Assembly: GCA_025769875.1 (NCBI GenBank)
Contig: JAGFNK010000154.1
Location: forward strand, 1-64,000
Length of the DNA stretch: 64,000 nt
Origin: Russula earlei
Lineage: Eukaryota; Basidiomycota; Agaricomycetes; Russulales; Russulaceae
Direction of reading: 5' to 3'
Shown here: positions 41,344-54,233 of the stretch, piece by piece
How positions within the stretch are numbered: the stretch's first letter is position 1
How the letters are laid out: each line of letters opens with the position of its first letter
Position numbers and translations under genes: made by a program
Notes under the pieces: model-generated
Seen by the model: the letters and a program-made list of their open reading frames with translations, nothing else
What the model was told of the DNA's origin: nothing
The model's database searches: none

Positions 41344-44300
41344 ATGTCCTATGGCGACAGTCTTCCGGTATTCGAGTCCCTCCTCACAATTGCATGTTTC
41401 CATACGAGGCTAAGATCTGATTCGATTTCCGGTCGACCAGGATCAGGTAGTTCGTGTGGCAAACCTATCGGACGCCCAAGCTGACGTCCTCAGCGACGTA
41501 AGCACCCCCCACACACCTCTCGCCGCTACGTGATCCTTTTCGTGCCAAACTCAACGGCCAGATCCGAGAGCTATACAGAGAGCGCGCGGCCCTTGAACGC
41601 GACTATGCGGCGAGATTGCTGGCCCTCGCCCAGAAAGCGCTCGAAAAGAAGAACAAGAAGATGCCGCTTGCAGTGGTAGGCGACGACCCGTATAAACCGT
41701 GGAACGAAGAGACGCTCCTGCAGAGGTGCCTTTTTGTCCTGCCTCCTCGTCGCCTCCTCGTGGCCTGACTTAGGTCTCGCTGGTAGCACATTGGAGAATG
41801 CGTACACCAAGATCATCGCCTCCTTCGTGAACGCGCAACAGGAACACGTGAACCTAGCGGACGCGCTGAGCTTACAGGTCGTCGGCGTTCTGGTCTCATT
41901 AGCGCGGAAAAAACGAGGGCCATAGAAAGAAGGCAGGTCGCGTATTGTTGCATTGGGACGTGCGATTTCTCATTGCACCATGTCAGCAAGCGCAATTCTA
42001 CCAGAAGGTCTTGGCAGATAGGGACCGCATTTATAGCGATCGTTTGAAGGTGCGAAATCGTTTCTGTCATCGGTACTGCTGACCCACATTTCCCCGCGTC
42101 CAGAGCAAAGTCAAGGTAATCCGGCGCTGTTGAAAGCAGCCGCGTTATCGGTGGGGCTTATCTCTCTCTTTCCAGTATGACGAAGGATGCGCCGAGGTCG
42201 AGACCTATCGTCAGAAGCAGGTTTTTAACGCCCCTCTCACTCCTTTTGGGTTGATGTTGATGAATCCATTTTAGGAACGCGCCCAGGACGACAAGCATTC
42301 GGGTCGAGCGGCGAGACAATACCAGCAACAAGTTGTGGATATGTACAATGCAAAGAAGTAAGCCCATGTCCCACTTGCCGCCAACGACAGTTTCAAATTT
42401 AACGTCTGACAAGTATATATATCATCTCTACTGCCGTTGCCAACAAGGTGAAGGATAGATTTTACACAGAAGGCCTATCCGCGATAGAAAACGTAAGGCC
42501 TTACCCTTTCTCTTCCTGTGTCGAGTGCAAGCTGATTTCCGAATAAGCAACATCGTCAGGGATTTCTTCGTAGTCAATGATTACTCACTGACGCAATGCA
42601 GAACACCTCCAGGCCAACTACACAACCCACGTCTCGACCGTGCTTCACCTAGCGCAGGAACTCCAGTTAGTCCATTGTGACACTCTGAAGAGCCAATTGT
42701 CGGCCGTCGACTCGGCCATAACCTCGGTCGACCCCAAAAAAGATCAAGCACTGTTCATTGAACACAATCTACGCCCTTTCAGTTCTCCTGCTGATTGGAA
42801 TTTTGAGCCTTGCGCCAGTTACTATGACACTGTGAGCAAACTAAGCCCTTTGGGTCTGGAGTATCAGCATGAATGTCAATTTCTTCAGGAAGAACTTACT
42901 ATCGAGGGTGGTGCTAAAATCTTTCTTCAGAACAAGCTTTCGAGATCCCGTGGAAAACTGCTCGAGCTGAAACCGTTGCTTGAAGAAAAGAGTAAGTGCG
43001 CTAGTTGTGGTCTCGAGCATGCTACTGGAACGACCCCGACCCACTTTCCCCCGTGAATTAGGAAAAGAAGCGGAACAGGCATTGTCATTTGTAGATGCAG
43101 GAAGTGGAAATCCTGCCTCTGGGAGTGTTGACGCCATCGATGTACGTCACTGCTCCCCTCATAACAATGCGCGAATTCACATGACCGCCGGCGATTTCGG
43201 ACAGGGTTTGTTAGACGCGCAGCACCAGGTGACATTGTACGAGACCTCACAATCGATTCTGGAGACGGAAATTCGCATTATCGAGGCAGCGCTTGGGGGT
43301 AAGCCCTGACCAATGCGTGTGGAAGAACCGATTCGATCTATCCGTCCATTTCAGGCGATGAGGGCTCCCAGAGACCACATTCGTTCAAGGGCTCCTCTTT
43401 CACAATACCCACGGAATGTGGATACTGTGCGGTATGTGGGATATTGACCAACTGTCAATAATTTGACAAATGCCTTCTGTGTAGACGTCCATTTGGGGTC
43501 TCAGCAAACAGGGGAAAACGTGCAGATCGTGCGGTCTCTCTGTTCATTCAAAGTGCGAGCTGAAGGTGCGTTTTCCATGACTTTGGCTTGGGGTCCAGGT
43601 GATTTAATTGGATAACACAGGTCGCCGCCGACTGCTCGGGTGTTCGCGGCGTGCGGCAGAAAATAACGGATTCCGAGTCTGTCCTGAGCTCTACACCCGC
43701 TCTTTCTAGAAGCAGTTCAAGAGGTGAGGCTGACTTTTGACCAATACGGATCGAAGATCTCACTCCTCACGTGTTCCCCAGCATCCTCAGCGGTAGCGCC
43801 CACCGCCTCGTTCTTTACGCAACCCACCCTTCTCGCCACTCCCGAGTCGGATTTTCCCGTCGTTCGTGTCATCTACGATTTTACTCCTACATCCCCTTTC
43901 GAGCTTGGCGTGCATGGTCAGTATACATATATTGTACGGCGCCACCGTCCTTCCGCACTGACCCCGCCCGTTCTAGAGGGGACTTCCGTGCGTATCATCG
44001 AAGAAGATGATGGCTCTGGATGGGTGAAAGTGCTCGATGAGGGCGGTAGCCAGGGACTTGTTCCTGCATCGTACGTAGAATCAGCGGATGTACCACAGAC
44101 ACCAAGCGCAAGCATCGGATCTCCACTTATCTCTGGTCAGTTCGGTGAGTGACCCCCTCATCCGGCCTGTCCTCCGGCAATTCATGTTATTGGAAGTTCG
44201 TGGGTTGTATGATTACCACTCCCAGGGTCCAGACGAGTTAGACGTTTCGGAGGGCGCTCGTATTGAGCTCACGGGTGGTCCATCTGGCGGGCAGAACTAC

Positions 44301-44504
44301 GCCGATGGATGGTGGGAGGGTAAGCCTTTGCGCACACCCATTTCAAGTCGTTCCATACTAATCTAAGGTTTCTCAGGCATTGATGCGCTGGGAAGGAAGG
44401 GTATTTTCCCCAGCAACTATGTGAGCGCCCATTTCTTTTCATCGGGCTAGATGGTTGACACGATGCAGGTGGGAACTTATTTAGTGGGTTGGGGTGGAAT
44501 GTAA
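41344..44504 (+). CDS. BZZ1: Bzz1-type F-BAR, C1 and SH3 protein
   Basis: Homologue of the actin-regulating endocytic protein Bzz1, which binds curved plasma membrane through its F-BAR domain and recruits WASP/Las17 and myosin via SH3 domains at actin patches. About 16 exons. The first two are 41344-41367 (MSYGDSLP) and 41441-41497 (DQVVRVANLSDAQADVLSD), then 41562-41725 (IRELYRERAALERDYAARL, F-BAR). A C1 domain spans about 43380-43660 with all ligands visible (H-X12-C-X2-C, C-X2-C-X4-H-X2-C-X7-C). SH3-1 (VRVIYDFTPTSPFELGV, GSGWVKV, LVPASYV) is at 43850-44080. SH3-2 (RGLYDYHSQGPDELDV, GWWEG, GIFPSNYV) is at 44200-44465. The stop is at 44502-44504. One frame problem exists at the A6 run near 41907, where one base too many breaks LARKNEGHRKK. 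The splice acceptor near 42600 is uncertain. Confidence 0.9.
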
Positions 44505-46961
44505 TTATGGACGCTACCCCTCAATTTGACCAGGTTTGGAGAGGGAAGTACGATCACTCAAGGGCTCGACTGGTCGAATCAATAGCATGGCGTCCTTTGC
44601 ACTTGTTTGCTTCCTCAGGAGTGTCAGTCAGTGCAAATTCGTACCGTCGACAGTGAAAGCCACGTTCACCGCACCGACCAAGAAACGATGCATGACTTGA
44701 ACCCTGTGCGCAAACGTTCAGCCGCGCAACTCAAGGAGGATGGGAACCTATCGTCGTGGAGCGTATGCATGTCCCGGTGCTTGACATAAGCATTATGCAT
44801 CACCGTCGACGCGCGTTGCGTATTTCATTTCCCAGCTTGGCCCAGGCCACGTGGGCAGTCCACAAGTTGGCGCCGTCTGCATGCAGGCCCGGCCTATGTG
44901 TGCGTGCACCGCCGTCCCAGCCATGACCTCTGCTGTCCCAATAGCGTCTATGCGATGTCCAGCCCAACGCTTTGTCCGCCTTCTCGAGTTATGAACGTGC
45001 TGGTTCTCAGGGACGCTCCTGCACGTCGTTGCTGCATGCTGCGGCACACTTAATTGGGTAAAGATTGAACCTACTTGTTTTATTAATGTGGGACCCATTT
45101 CCCTGATTTAATATGGGAAGACAGGTCCCCCACGGCTGCCCGGTGAGTACCGGAGCAGGTCATATATGTCGTCCCTGGGTATTGTTCTCACTGTTCCAAT
45201 TTGATATGGGCTCGATGTTGTTCGGGGGTGGGCCCCATCGCACGCCCCCATACACACGGCGAAGGGCGAATACCCTGGAGTACACTCACTCTCACGTAAC
45301 GTATGACGTACGGCGCCGCGGAGAGCGATGCAACAACCGGTCAGTGTGTGCCCCCGTGAGAGCTTCGCTCGAACCAAGCCTTCCGAGCGAGCAGGAGAAG
45401 CGGATGAAGGCGAAAGGAGGGGTATGGTTCCGCAGGAATAACAAGATCAAACGTCCCCCGCACTTTTCCTCCAATGCCGTCGCGCTCTCTCTCTCTCTCT
45501 CTCTCCTCACGCACACCGTCGATTCGATTGGGGCTCCCCAAATAAAGTGTGCCCGCGCGCGGCGCCGTAGGTAGTAGTCGAGTTGCGACGAACCGAACCA
45601 AGGTTTGACATTGAAGCTGGCGCACTGGGGCGCACACACGGCGGGCGCGCGGTGCATGGTCAAAGCGAAGGGCAAGGGGAGTAATTTCGGTTTTGGGCAG
45701 GGGCGATGTGTGCGTGCGCAGGCACCAGGGAGGGTGCGCCGCCGTTCCCTCTGCCACACGTGAACGCTGTCAAGTTTCGCTTTATCCCCAACTTGGTTCA
45801 GGGGTGTCTCGCCGCTAGGGTGGGAGGGGGGGGGGGGGGGGGGCGGGGGCGGAGGTGAGGGGGTCGAAGGGTGATTGGATCCCCTTCGTGTCTGCTCGGT
45901 GGAACCACAAGGGAAAGTGGAATGGCCGGGATGGAGAGAGCGAGGGGGCCCTTTGCGAGACGTGAGCCCGAAAGCAGAGCGATTGCTCGGGAGCTCGGAG
46001 AGCTAGCCAGGTCCTAGAACCACGGAAGAGTGCTGATAACGTTCTGTTGTTCTTCCATGCTGCAGAGTCACCGTGATTGTGTACGCTTCTCCGTCCGTTC
46101 CATCCTCATCGGAAGCTTTCAATTCGTTCGCTAGGTCAACTATGGGCCGTGCGGACAGCTACGCGCATGGCCCCATCACTGCCGTCATCGTCAGCTCTCG
46201 TCTCGTCTCTGTTACCGCGTTCCCTTCCTTCCTTACCTACCACTCTTCTTCCTACGCGAGCTTGAAATTTGATGGGAAGACGGCGAGGTTGTCGATCAAT
46301 CAATCCATCGATCCCTTAGTCCGGGAGCGTATATCGCCGATACAGCCGCCGAGTGTCCCAGCGTCTCTCTTCTCACCTTGGCTTGCTTCAGCGCGTCACG
46401 GTCGAGATGGGGGAGAGGCCCAGGCCAGCTCGGTGGCCGACGCGACCACTGGCTGGTGTTTGCCGATCGGGATTTCCCAGATTTACATTGGTTATGTCCC
46501 CATGGGCATAAGCGGTTTATTCGTCCCTGGGCCTTTCGGCCCCCCCCACCTTTTTGTTGACCCGATGCCGACGCACTAGTGTAAACAAGGATGCTTCTGC
46601 CCCTTTTGTTCCATATCGTTCGCTCGCCAGCGAGCACTTTCGCAGGAACGCGCCCGGGAGTGTTGTGGGAATTCCACCGCATGGACAAACCCTGACTGAC
46701 AGACAGAGGGACGGGAACTTACACTTTAAACTCAATCATTCGAAGGAGAAGATTGACCCGACTCGGTAGCGCCTACCCTCGACACGGGCGACAAGAACAG
46801 AAAGAGGAAGAAAGATAGGGGTCGTGAGAGGATAGATGGGTGCTTGATACAAAGCGAATAAAGAATTACAGCAATCACACAGGGGGTTCTGGATCGGCTA
46901 CAATTAGACACGGGGACATAGAGAGACGGTGGGAAAATGATGCAGACGCAACACAACAAAG
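44505..46961. other. Intergenic stretch with simple repeats
   Basis: 2.46 kb without a supportable gene. It contains a CT dinucleotide run at about 45485-45505 and a G18 run at 45826-45843 followed by C and more G. An open frame at 46073-46579 (168 aa) has no recognisable domain. Confidence 0.5.
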
Positions 46962-48241
46962 CTACCTCCCTCCGCCGCCGACAGTCATCCCACTCCGAAT
47001 GAATGCACCGTTCGTCGCCATGGGCCCGTAACCTGCACCTGGTGGCATCTGTGCGGGAACCTGGACGCTGGGGGTGGCCGACGCGGCCGAAGGCCCATCT
47101 GCACGGCGGTCCTCACGCTCGGCGGGCGTCGCGCCGCCGCGCCCAGGATCTGGCAGACCGTTCATCTGCGAAAAGGTGTCGCCAAGTCCATAGAGCTTGC
47201 CATTGAAGTCTGCGTAGTCGACCTGGTCGTGGAAATAGAGCTCACGCATTTTGAAGAACGTGGACGCCGTGAGGAGCGAATCTGAGCCGGCCTGGTGGGA
47301 ATGACCGATTCGCATCACCTGCGGTGCATAGAAATTACCAAAAAAAAATCGGGGAACCCGCATGAGTTTACGGTTATGCTGCACGCTGGGGCTGAGGTAC
47401 GGGGGACTCACACCGAGATCGTCAGCGACCTCCTGTAAACCGCCCCTTAGGCCTTTGGCCACTCGCATCATCGTTTTCATGTCGTAGCTGACAGGAAACC
47501 ATTTTTGTAGCCACTCGAAGAAAGCCTCCTCAGTAGTGGGGAGGGACAAGGCGGTAAGGAGTTTGAGGAAATAACCAAAGTCGTAGCCGCTGGACCGGCT
47601 ATACTCGGTTTACAGAATTTTGGTAAGAATGGCAGTAGGACACACCTATGGAAGGAAATCCACTTGGTCTCGTCGGTGAGCACCAGGCCCGACGTGATCA
47701 TGAGCTCCGCAAAATCATTTGGCAGTATCCCAATCTCCTCGTGTCGTTGGAAATCGATGCCAGACTTTTGTAGAAGTTCCACAGATTCCGGTGCGAACAT
47801 GTCTTCGCTGGACCGGCGATTAGAGGCCCTACCAGAGGGCGTAGAATTCTCCGCGAGAAGCGGTAGCACTCACTTGATGCTAAAATGAAAATTGAACTGC
47901 CAGGTCGACACGTCCTGCGGGTAGTTGCCGTCTTCGTCGGAAAGCGTGAGCCCAATCTGGATGATCTTGAGCAAGTCCACGTTACATCGCATAGTCTGAT
48001 AGTGGTAGTCCGACGAGGTCTTGAAACTGCCTATCGGCCGTGCGACGACGCCGGGAAATTCGGTGTCCTGGACGGAAGCATGGGAGCCGTAAGGTTAGTG
48101 CGTGGCGGCATGTGTTCCGCGCGCGGGGGGAGGGGTGGGGGTGCGTACCAAAGCAACGAAGGGGTATTTTTCTATAATATCCCGTATGTTCCGCATCTCA
48201 ATGTCGAGGTTGGGCGCCCATACCTCGCGTATGGGCGACAT
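46962..48241 (-). CDS. POP2: CCR4-NOT complex deadenylase subunit CAF1/POP2
   Basis: Catalytic DEDD-family 3'-5' exoribonuclease that shortens mRNA poly(A) tails in the CCR4-NOT complex, mainly in the cytoplasm. Five exons: 48241-48149, 48067-47874, 47807-47646, 47589-47412 and 47318-46962, giving 327 aa; all introns are GT..AG and phases agree. The start [23 protein letters not shown] is the family's usual beginning. Catalytic residues are visible in VALDTEFPG (Asp and Glu), [14 protein letters not shown] (Asp) and [10 protein letters not shown] (Asp with the preceding His). The C-terminal ~70 residues are Gly/Pro-rich and not conserved. The exon 1/2 junction falls inside the DTEFPG motif, a detail that confirms the splice choice. 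Confidence 0.95.
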
Positions 48242-50792
48242 TTCGCGAGAGCAAATGCGAAAGGCGAGTAAGTCGGAGTCGAGCGTCCGCAAACCGCGTG
48301 ACCTCCCCGTTCTGGCACGTGCACTACCTCTGACACGTGATGCATCTGGGCTCGAGGCCGCGGTGAGGCTGAGAACGCATAAGGGTGTGTATGTTTTGGT
48401 TTTAGCTTGTACGTCTATCTGACACATCAAACAGGCACATATGGAAGCACCATGCGGAATATGAGGTCAATGTTAACCGCTTTCTCGGATCTCAAGGGTA
48501 CGTATAGCGGTCATCTCGGAGCCTGTGTCTGCCAACATCCAATTGCAGACTGAATTGCAAAACCCCTCACAAATGCCTCGTCAGAGATACAACGGCGAAG
48601 CCTTATTACACAGCAAGGAATCCCCCGCTAGAGAAGAACCCAAACGAAGTGCATCCTCACGATCAAGACCTGTGGGGGAAGGAAGCAGAACTACCGCGCA
48701 GCAGGTCCCGACATGGCCGTCCCGACCGTGAGGGAAAGAGAGAATATCGGAACTTGTCGGTCACGGGTGGGGAGGCACAGCTCCGCAAGGACGCTGTGAT
48801 AGGGGCATCAGCAACACGAGGACACCCATGGTGGCGTGGGGCGATTGACTCCAGGGGACGCGCGTTGCGCGTCATATTTGACTTGCCTCCCACGACCCTG
48901 CATCTGCTTGATATTCAAATCCTCAAGGGAAAAAATGACTCGTCGCGACGAAATTCCCGTTGTTGTATCCAGACATTGGATCCACGGGGGGGTTACGCAA
49001 TAAGGCCTCGCCCCCGGACGGTCGCCGTGGGGAACGTTTATGGAAGATGGGCGAACGGTGGAGAACTGGGCTATGGGTGAGTCAACCAACCCTGGTTATC
49101 GATCTGGAAGGGTTTGCTGGAAGCGGCGAAAGGGGTCAAGTTTTCAGACTATATATCATCGTAGAGTTTTCGTGTGGGAGAAGCTGAGGCCGGTCGGAAG
49201 TTGCGACGCCAACGGATGAAGGTTGACACAACCCGATCCAGCCAATGATCGAGGGGCTCTGCGCCGGTAAATGAAAGCAAGCAACTAAAGAATGACCTAG
49301 CGACACGGGGGGGTTACAAACAAATGTGGGGTAAAGTGGTACACTGTGCGCACTGTCCATTCCCTGAGTTGCGTTACGCGAGTCCCGTTAGCGAGCTAGC
49401 CGCTATCAGGGTGTTTAATGTCGCAAAGGGTGCGCTAAACGCACAAGAGGCGTAGATGAACGAATATTTCCATCAAGAAGGAGGGGAAAGAGGGGAGTCA
49501 GAAGAGAAGCTTATTGGATCCGACAGGCTGGACATAGAGGGGTCAGGAGAACAGCCCAGCTGGGCCGAGATCCATAAGATCACGAAACGGGACAAGTGCA
49601 ACCAGTGGACGATGATTGCTGACATTCTTAACATGTGGGTTGGAAAGGTGATCTCAGGGTTGCATTTGCTGACTGTATTTCGTGGGGCTTTAGGAAGTCG
49701 CGGAAACGGTGAATGACAACAAACGCCCATGTTAAAGATACGGTCACGACGAACCTTGTTTAGGCTAGGTATCACTAGGGCGGGACGAGTTAACCACATT
49801 CGCAGATAGAACCGTGCGCCCGGACAAGCGGATAAGACCGTGGGTGACTTCCGTAGAAAGTAGTAAGGTGACAAAATGGGAGTGACAGGTGCAAAGCCGA
49901 GACGGCCTGGGACCGCACCTGCCCTATCGATGAGGGGCAAAGTTCAGCGGAAGCACGATTAGGGCGATAAAGACGCCTTAAGGCATGAGGCGTTCATTTG
50001 CGCCCAGGATGGGAGGAGAGAGACAGGTGACAGCCTGCAGGACCGGGAAAGCCATCTGGGGACAATACCGTGGGGGTGGTGACATTTGAGGGCTCATCCC
50101 CCTCCGAAGTGGGGGGAGAAAGTCACTTTGGTTGAGTCAGAGCTATTGGACGTTTGTCCAGACTGGAAAGGCCCATGACCCTGAATGCCTTGCGGTACAC
50201 ACCAACACGGAGGTCCGCGATGGCTCCGGGGGATCTAGTGGGGACATGCCAGTGGGATGGTGGTACTCCTGTTACGACAGCTTCCGACGAGGAATTCTCT
50301 CTGACAGGGAGCTTCGTGGTTACGAGGACGCCATGCAGAGGAGGTGTTCAGTGGAACGGCCTGAAAACGCGTGTAAGAGAAAGAGAGACGGAAATAACCG
50401 AGGGGGGGGGGATTGTTTCGTTTCTTTGTCTGGAGAGAGAGAGTGGGAGCGCCACTGGTCAGAGTTAGCCGGATTTGGGGAGGAGGGAGGCGCCCAGTCG
50501 CTGGGAGGAGGTTCATAAGATGATATCGCCATGGGAGACTAGCGAGAGCAGTTAAGTCGATTCTTTCCGATGGCACCGATTTCCCGTTTCCCGGTGACCG
50601 GGCCGGGCTGTAATACTTACATTTAGCACTCAATCTCGGTCGGTCGGACTGACGGGTGTGTGCCCTGCCCTCCCTCCATTCCCTCTTCGGGGCCTGCCCT
50701 CTTCTTTCCCCCCCGCTAAGGGTTTTTCCTTTATATCGCCCCCCCCTTCCTTACTTCCATACCCTCCTGCGCATGCCCCACGTCTCTTGACA
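48242..50792. other. Intergenic stretch, no recognisable gene
   Basis: 2.55 kb between divergently transcribed CAF1 and the CENP-B-type gene, so it holds both promoters. Open frames up to 155 codons (49473-49940 minus, 48649-49080 plus) lack any known motif. A pyrimidine-rich tract at 50680-50770 immediately precedes the next start codon, as in many basidiomycete core promoters. Confidence 0.5.
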
Positions 50793-52793
50793 ATGAACGC
50801 CGTTCACCCGTACTCCGATGCTCACACACTCGTGTACTCTCCCCAGTACACCGATCCTGTTCACCACAACCGTTCTTCTTTCCACCCTTCCCTCTCTGCC
50901 TCGCCGTGGTCCCCTCCGACTAATGTACTCATGTCCAACTCGCCGCCAGACCATCCACGGATGTACTCTTTGATGCACCAGCCTATCCATACCTTGCCTC
51001 CCGCCCTCTTCTATAATCATCACCCCCATAATAATTCTCAACAGCAACCCCGGATGCAGCTTAGCACACCCGTGCCACTCAGTTTTGCCAGCCCTCAAAT
51101 CGAGAGTAGCATTGGTCCCCACCGCGGCGTCTTGACCCGCCGTCAGGCACGCGCCGCGCAGTTGCGCGGAACACCCCAGCCCTCGAACGGTCAACACGAT
51201 GGTACGGAGTCCACCTCCCCGAGTGAAACACAAGACGTGCGTGTCTTTGGTTCCATTTCATCTCTTTAATATTTCTCCGCCTGACTACTCCCGCGCAGGT
51301 GCCTCCACCTGGCCAGACATCGCCGTCGCGTTCACAGACGCCCGTTAACGGCATGCCTTCAGGGGAACCCTCAGAGCATTCGAACACTCCCATCTCGGCC
51401 CACCCGGACACACTCTCTGTGCCATCGCTGCCTTCGATATATGCCGCCCCATCGGTTCCTCCCGAGTATCCCTTCCCATTATTCCCCGGTCCGGCCTTCA
51501 GTCCCCGTGCCGTGTCTCCCGCGCACAGCGTCGCTTCTGCCATTACCAGCCTCACCGAAGGCACCAGCATAAGGTCCGACCTTGATCGCCCCCTTTTCAA
51601 ATACCCTACAGGAGAAGCCCTCCAGAAACTCATCGGAAAGCCACGCAAACAGCGCCTTTTCAATCACCAGCGTAAAGAAATCTGCCTCTACCACCAGGAG
51701 AATCCCGGCATCCGACAGGAGGACATCGCAAATAAGTGGGGCGTGGAACGCAGTACGGTGTCCAAGATTCTGAAACAGAAAAGCAAATGGCTCAACGTAC
51801 CAGACGGAGAAGAGCCTCACGCCGCTAAACACAGGTATCTTCCATTCCACCGCTCCATGCCTTAGCACTAAGCACCTCTTATGTTCCCGAAGGCCATCAA
51901 AATTTCCGGAGATCGAGTCCGAACTTGCCAAATGGCTATACGAGTGCCGCGACAAGAAGGTGCAGCTCACCGACTCGGTGATCCGCAACAAGGCGAAGGA
52001 GGTCGCGAAACAGCTTCAGATTCCCGAAGACAAATTCAAGGCGAGCTCCGGCTGGGTCGAGAACTTCAAGCACAGACACGGCATCCGTCGGGGCCAATTT
52101 CACGGCAGTGGCAGGGCCGCACGGTTAGGTCGCCAGCACGGCATGGGTACGGAATCGACATCGCACCTTGGGCTGTCGATCGCGGACTATCTCGTCCCGG
52201 ACGACCTGTACACGGTGGACGACACGTTGAGGAGGTCCATGACGCCACGGCCGGGAAACGTGTCCGTCGAATCGGGCGCAGACACTACCGGCGACTCTCA
52301 GGGGGGCGGCACTAACAGTGACTGCAACTTGCCGTCCCTGGTGCGCGTGGAGTCTTCCAACCGTGCCTTGGCCCCATCCGGAATTCAGACTGCTGCTGGC
52401 TCGGACGGCGTCCCGTCTTCTGCCCTCACCTCGCTCCCCTCCGCGTCCTCTGATCAGCCGTTGGCGGACCTTACCGGTAGATATAACCCTGGCGTCCCGG
52501 ACCACGTGCCGTCCGTGAATCAGGAATATCCACTTCCCCTCCCGCGCCAGCGGCAGCAACGCATGCACGTCTTTCATTGCTACGCGGAGGGTCCCTCACC
52601 ACCGATCCCCTCCGCGACGGAGGCTCTCGAGGCGGTAGAGAAGGTCATGCACTTCATGGACTCGCAATACAAGGAAGAGGATGCGTTGTCAGAGTTTCAG
52701 CGCCGGACTCTCCTCCATATTCACTTGAAGATTGCTGAGCTGAAGGGACAGCCGTTGCAACCTGCAGAGGACGCTGCTCATCACGAACTCTAA
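50793..52793 (+). CDS. CENP-B-type helix-turn-helix DNA-binding protein
   Basis: Three exons: 50793-51236, 51299-51834 and 51893-52793, giving 626 aa with consistent phases and 58-62 bp introns. The N-terminal ~250 residues are Pro/Ser/His-rich and disordered. A first HTH (QRLFNHQRKEICLYHQ, RQEDIANKWGVERSTVSKILKQKSKWLNV, about residues 275-325) resembles the CENP-B N-terminal/Psq fold. A second (SKFPEIESELAKWLYECRDKKVQLTDSVIRNKAKEVAKQL, KASSGWVENFKHRHGI, about 328-395) is the CENPB-type/Tc5 HTH. No DDE transposase domain follows; instead there is a disordered region and a C-terminal helical segment (EALEAVEKVMHFMDSQYKEEDALSEFQRRTLLHIHLKIAEL). It is thus like yeast-type Abp1/CENP-B homologues, probably a nuclear DNA-binding regulator of transposon origin. 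The target is unknown. Confidence 0.88.
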
Positions 52794-54233
52794 AAAATTG
52801 GACGCTTTGCACCTGGGAGTGGGGTTTTTTTTTTTTTTTTTGTCTTTTCTCCTCTTAATGGTCAATTCGAATGTTTCCTTCTCCCTGCATCTTCTCATTC
52901 TGGTCCATCTCTCTGCATCATATCTGCTTTCTTTCACGTTGTGTTCAATTCATCCCACAAGCACGTCCACAACTATCCATCATGCAATTCTTGTACTCAT
53001 TCCCATGCCACATCTCATTGTTGCCACGCCATGCCAGACTTATGCCGGTCTTCACTGGGCATTGCAGCATTGGTCGCTCATCACGCCCTCTGGCTCTTCA
53101 TGCATTGAACGTTCTCACCCCTCTTACATGCTTGCATTCGCCCGTTTTCCTGTTTTGATACCCGCGCTGCACTTTACGTAGCCGTCTTGGTGCTCCACCT
53201 ATTCTCTCCTCGCTCCTGCGTTTGACCGTGAGTGCAATAAACCGCGGCGTTCGTCCCATACGTAAATTTTCATGCCGTGCCACGCCATGCCACAGGAGAA
53301 CACGGCGCGATTCGTGTCCACCGCGTACAGCACGCGGTGGTGTTTCCCCTTCCCTCAGAAAACACGTGGGAGAGGTATGGCAGGTACGACGGCGAGCTGT
53401 TGGCCAAACACGGCATACAGCACGCATGGCGACTAACAAATTCGGCGTGCCACGAATCGCCGAGGCGCGATGTCTCCAAGCCTCGAGGAATAGGCAGTGA
53501 GCGGGGCCCCGCGCGGTAGGGCACGTTCACGGGGCAAAAACAGCGTGGCGTGAGCCAAGGTCAGAAGGACGACGAGGATGAGTTCAAATTCGCTGATGTC
53601 GTCCACTCAACTTGACGTCGTGCACCGCGCCGCCAAACGCGCCCCAGCCGCGTGGCGCCACACATCGAACGGGCCCATCAAGGATCGTACACGGGACCGT
53701 ACCTTTTTTTTTCCATCGAGCCTCCTCCCATTCAGCACAACAATTGCCCCCGAGAATTCCCAATTCCACTCCATTCAATGGCGTCCAACCGCCCCCCCCT
53801 CCCCCCCTCCTTCCTTCCTTACTTCGGTTTACCGACGATGGCGTCAAATCCCAAACCGTGAGCTCGCGCCGTGTGCAACAACCAAACCCCTTTGCGCCTC
53901 GCGCAGTCAGCAAAGTTATAAGGCCCCGGGGGATTGCGACCGCCTTCCAGGCATCACGAATCGCTTTTACATTTTGACTTGCCGGCAGGGTCTCTGGAGC
54001 TGGAAAACACACGTTAGTGTGACCATTTATGGAAGGAGGCATGCGGAGAACCATGAGGCGCGCGACAGCGTACGGCCCCCGGGAGAGATTGAGTGAGTGG
54101 CACAACGGAGCCCGAGGCGTGGGCCACCAGCTCCGTCGTATTGAGCATGTCAGGGAGGGAGACAAAAAAGAAGAATCAATAATAACAATAACAATACCAG
54201 ACGACGAGCCCACATGCTACAGTGCTGGGACGC
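52794..54233. other. Intergenic stretch, no recognisable gene
   Basis: Begins with a T17 run at 52825-52841 after the HTH gene. Open frames on both strands (for example 53584-54213 minus, 209 codons) have low-complexity composition and no motif. Confidence 0.5.

Noticed and set aside
46073..46579. 168-codon plus-strand open frame
   Set aside because: No domain or intron pattern, and it lies in the 3' flank of CAF1 next to simple repeats.
48649..49940. Open frames of 143 and 155 codons between CAF1 and the HTH gene
   Set aside because: No motif, poor composition and overlapping frames on both strands; treated as intergenic.
53584..54213. 209-codon minus-strand open frame
   Set aside because: Low-complexity Gly/Arg-rich translation, a complementary frame open on the other strand, no domain, and it lies between genes with clear structure.
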